Below, one piece after another: positions 61,812 through 64,000 of a DNA stretch of 64,000 nt. The stretch comes from an uncultured Chitinophagaceae bacterium (GTDB lineage Bacteria; Bacteroidota; Bacteroidia; Chitinophagales; Chitinophagaceae). The position numbers and the translations under genes are program-made. Position 1 is the first letter of the stretch; every line of letters begins with the position of its first letter. Below the pieces are notes generated by a model that was given only the letters and a program-made list of their open reading frames with translations, made no database searches and had not been told where the DNA came from. Location of the stretch: positions 1 through 64,000 of the forward strand of contig CAKZFX010000015.1 of NCBI GenBank assembly GCA_936908745.1, in the 5' to 3' direction.

Positions 61812-64000
61812 TTATTTAACAATTGCAATCGTCTTTTTTAAATCAACACCGTTGCCACGAACGGCTACAACGTAGATACCTGATGGGATCGTTCCGATAG
61901 GAACATCCATACTGATAAACCCGGCAGGCATAAACATGTTTTTCTTCAATACTTGTTTGCCATTCAAGTCAAACACATACACATCGCCCAGCTTCGGCTC
62001 TGTCGAAAATACACGAACCGTCAACGTGCTGCTGTTGGGTGTAAAGGCATTGATATAAGATTGGCCATTGCCACCCGGAGGGAAAATGGTCAGGCGGCCA
62101 TGTGTATAAACAATATTATAGTTATTAGAGGTAGCGCCAACCAAGGTTAACGGGTAGTACCCTGCCGCTGAACCTGTCGTAGCTGCGGTAGAAACCTGTG
62201 GAGGCGTCAGCAGGTTGGCTACTGTTTCGCCCAATACAAATCCTGTGTACGTGATGGTGAATGGCGGATTTACTTCGCCTTCCACTTTTGTGGTGTCTCT
62301 TACACGGATCGTAAGATTAGCTTTGTTAACCGTCAATGGTCTTGACACATTGGTTGCAGGGAAATAACCATCGTTACCCGCTTGTGCAGCGATGATATTT
62401 GCAGAACCCGCCCCTACGATATGAACCGTGTTACCTGTTACAGTAGCCACGCTTGTATTGCTGCTGCTGAATGTGATCGGGATCGTATTGTTCGTACTCG
62501 TGGCGCTAACAGTAAAGTCTGCATTGCCATAGGTTTTTGTTACCAGCGCATTGAATGTGATCGTTTGTGTTTGCTTGGCCTGTACAGTCAGCACACCGTT
62601 CACCATTGTAATCTCATAATTAGCAGCCGTTGCACCTGTCACAGTGATCGGGTATGTGCCCGGTGCAGAAGCTGTCGTTGCGGTTGTGGCAAGCACAGGT
62701 TGTGTAAGCAATACAGCCGATGTTTCGCTCAGTACAAAACCACTATAGCTAACTGTCAATGTTGGGTTAGCCGTTCCTTCAAATTTTACCAGGCTATTCG
62801 CGGTAATCGTCAGCGGTGCTTTATTCACTGTCAACGTTCTTGTCACACTGGCAGCAGGATAAAAACCATCACTCGCCTGCGAAGCGGTAATATCAGATGT
62901 CCCTTGTCCGACGATATGAATATTACCTGCCACAATCGTTGCCACCAACGGATTACTGCTTGTATAAATAATCGGTTGTGTTGTATTTAAGCTGGTAGCG
63001 CCGCCATTGAAGTCTGCATTACCATAGGTTTTAGGCGATATCGCATTAAATACAAATGGCTGAGACGGAGGCACAGCGCCTGCGCTGAAGGAGCCAAAGC
63101 TGCTAACGGTTGCAGTAACAGTGTTGGCTGTATTATCCCCTGTGCCGATGGGCAACGCCCATGATGAACCTGTGTTCTGGATCAAACCAATATCAGTGTT
63201 AGGCAAGGTTGTGAAAGTTGAACCTTCCAATCCTGTTTGCCAGCCCAATTGCAGGTTTACATTGCCTGAACCGGCAGGGCGCACAATATTCCATACGGCA
63301 TTTACTACTGTTTGCTTCTGCGCTGCTGTCAACGCTGTACCTGTAACACTACCATTAGAAGTAATGCCTTCAAAAACCGCCATTGTAAAACTGGAAGAAG
63401 AAGTTGGCGTAACGGTAACAGGTAAATAGTTAGCTACCGTACCTATCGGTATCAATTGGGTAGCAGTAACATCATCTATTTTTACAAAACTCTGATCACC
63501 TGTTCCGGCATTATAATCAGTAGCGATATATTTATTGGCACCCGGCACACTGTTAAGGGCCGCACCTGCCAGCACATGTACTTCATCCAACGGGCGCAAT
63601 GTCATTTTCCCGTTGATGGTTAAATGATGGATAATATTCAGGCTCCTGTTTACAGTGATCGGGGCATTTACTTCTACAAAATGAGCGTTGACAGTTGTGT
63701 TTGTGCTGCCGCTGGTGATACCAAAAGGCCATGTGGTGGCGCCATTCAGTATATAACTTGTTCCACTTTGAAAGTTTTTTGTGCCCACCACAACAACAGA
63801 ACCGGTCAAACTATCCAATCCGTTTGTGTTGGCTGTAGCGATGATCGCTGTGTCGCTTACAAAGTTGAATGCAGAGCCGGTCGTGTTACCAATAGCGGGT
63901 TTAGACAGGTTGATCACAGCACTACCGCTGGAAAAACCGATTACGTTTGTATTCGCATCAATACCCGGGCCTTCAATTCGTAAACCTACTATGCTGGCAA
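61812..64000 (-). CDS. T9SS-sorted MBG-repeat surface protein, 5' truncated by window
   Basis: The reading frame stays open to the right edge, beyond the internal GTG at 63917, so the start lies outside. At least 729 residues are present. The middle has MBG-type beta repeats with KTYGNADF and TITANSLVKFEGTANPTLTVSYSGFVLSE motifs repeated about three times at 80-90 residue intervals. The C terminus is a Por sorting domain (NAFTPNSSTLTVRVFSTEP, GDVYVFDLNGKQVL, SGIYVVAVRGNGVDLKKTIAIVK). It is 6 bases upstream of the lyase, hence probably in the same locus. Likely a surface glycan-binding or adhesive protein. Confidence 0.85.
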   Translation of the reverse strand, partial: ASIVGLRIEGPGIDANTNVIGFSSGSAVINLSKPAIGNTTGSAFNFVSDTAIIATANTNGLDSLTGSVVVVGTKNFQSGTSYILNGATTWPFGITSGSTNTTVNAHFVEVNAPITVNRSLNIIHHLTINGKMTLRPLDEVHVLAGAALNSVPGANKYIATDYNAGTGDQSFVKIDDVTATQLIPIGTVANYLPVTVTPTSSSSFTMAVFEGITSNGSVTGTALTAAQKQTVVNAVWNIVRPAGSGNVNLQLGWQTGLEGSTFTTLPNTDIGLIQNTGSSWALPIGTGDNTANTVTATVSSFGSFSAGAVPPSQPFVFNAISPKTYGNADFNGGATSLNTTQPIIYTSSNPLVATIVAGNIHIVGQGTSDITASQASDGFYPAASVTRTLTVNKAPLTITANSLVKFEGTANPTLTVSYSGFVLSETSAVLLTQPVLATTATTASAPGTYPITVTGATAANYEITMVNGVLTVQAKQTQTITFNALVTKTYGNADFTVSATSTNNTIPITFSSSNTSVATVTGNTVHIVGAGSANIIAAQAGNDGYFPATNVSRPLTVNKANLTIRVRDTTKVEGEVNPPFTITYTGFVLGETVANLLTPPQVSTAATTGSAAGYYPLTLVGATSNNYNIVYTHGRLTIFPPGGNGQSYINAFTPNSSTLTVRVFSTEPKLGDVYVFDLNGKQVLKKNMFMPAGFISMDVPIGTIPSGIYVVAVRGNGVDLKKTIAIVK

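Overview
The window is about 64 kb of a Bacteroidota chromosome, most likely a member of the Chitinophagaceae or a close relative. The evidence is SusC/SusD nutrient-uptake genes, Por/type IX secretion (T9SS) C-terminal sorting domains, TAnnTTTG-type -7 promoter elements, near absence of Shine-Dalgarno sites, MaeB-PTA malic enzyme, and very characteristic word-like intergenic repeats. No phage, integrase, transposase, CRISPR array or tRNA was recognised. The placement is inferred from gene content, not from any database search.

Layout. 1-83 is the start of a leftward SusC-like gene. 551-1732 is an M20 amidohydrolase. 1789-10365 is a leftward pair of huge secreted proteins: a 2181-residue thrombospondin-3/cadherin-like repeat protein and a 675-residue relative carrying the T9SS sorting domain. 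10970-16337 holds rightward core metabolism and envelope genes (malic enzyme, MlaE/MlaF-type lipid ABC transporter, succinyl-CoA ligase alpha). 16507-17340 is a leftward DUF4476 gene preceded by a possible 37-codon gene. 17950-32989 holds two giant alpha-2-macroglobulin (A2M) proteins of different design, with a lipoprotein, an FAD oxidoreductase and an MtfA-like metallopeptidase between them. 33161-49602 is mainly housekeeping (aspS, rarA, uvrA), peptidases, a GNAT acetyltransferase, envelope proteins and several small membrane or unknown proteins. 49685-52263 is a SAM-I riboswitch followed by metX and hom. 52453-54652 holds a polyprenyl-phosphate type glycosyltransferase and a convergent nucleotide-sugar epimerase. 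54745-64000 is a leftward polysaccharide-utilisation locus (T9SS MBG-repeat protein, alginate-lyase-family enzyme, SusC, SusD, esterase-like hydrolase), ended by a clear terminator and open at the right window edge.

Most interesting points. (1) The 1943-residue A2M carries a complete SusC-type carboxypeptidase-regulatory plus TonB-plug module just before its A2M core, where the bait region lies in animal A2Ms; the other A2M has only short plug-like remnants at the same place. (2) A 182-residue protein at 49054-49602 looks like a free-standing, degenerate SecA fragment. (3) Families of dispersed word-like repeats fill most intergenic gaps, enter the coding sequence of one A2M gene in frame, and supply the last codons and stop of another gene. 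(4) The SAM-I riboswitch has a readable antiterminator/terminator switch. (5) A strong Shine-Dalgarno site, rare in this phylum, precedes the putative 37-codon gene.

How genes may work together: metX and hom form a SAM-repressed methionine branch. The 54745-64000 cluster is a self-contained glycan import and degradation unit. The second A2M and the MtfA-like peptidase are probably co-transcribed, suggesting an envelope protease/anti-protease function. All functional statements are by family recognition from the translated sequence.
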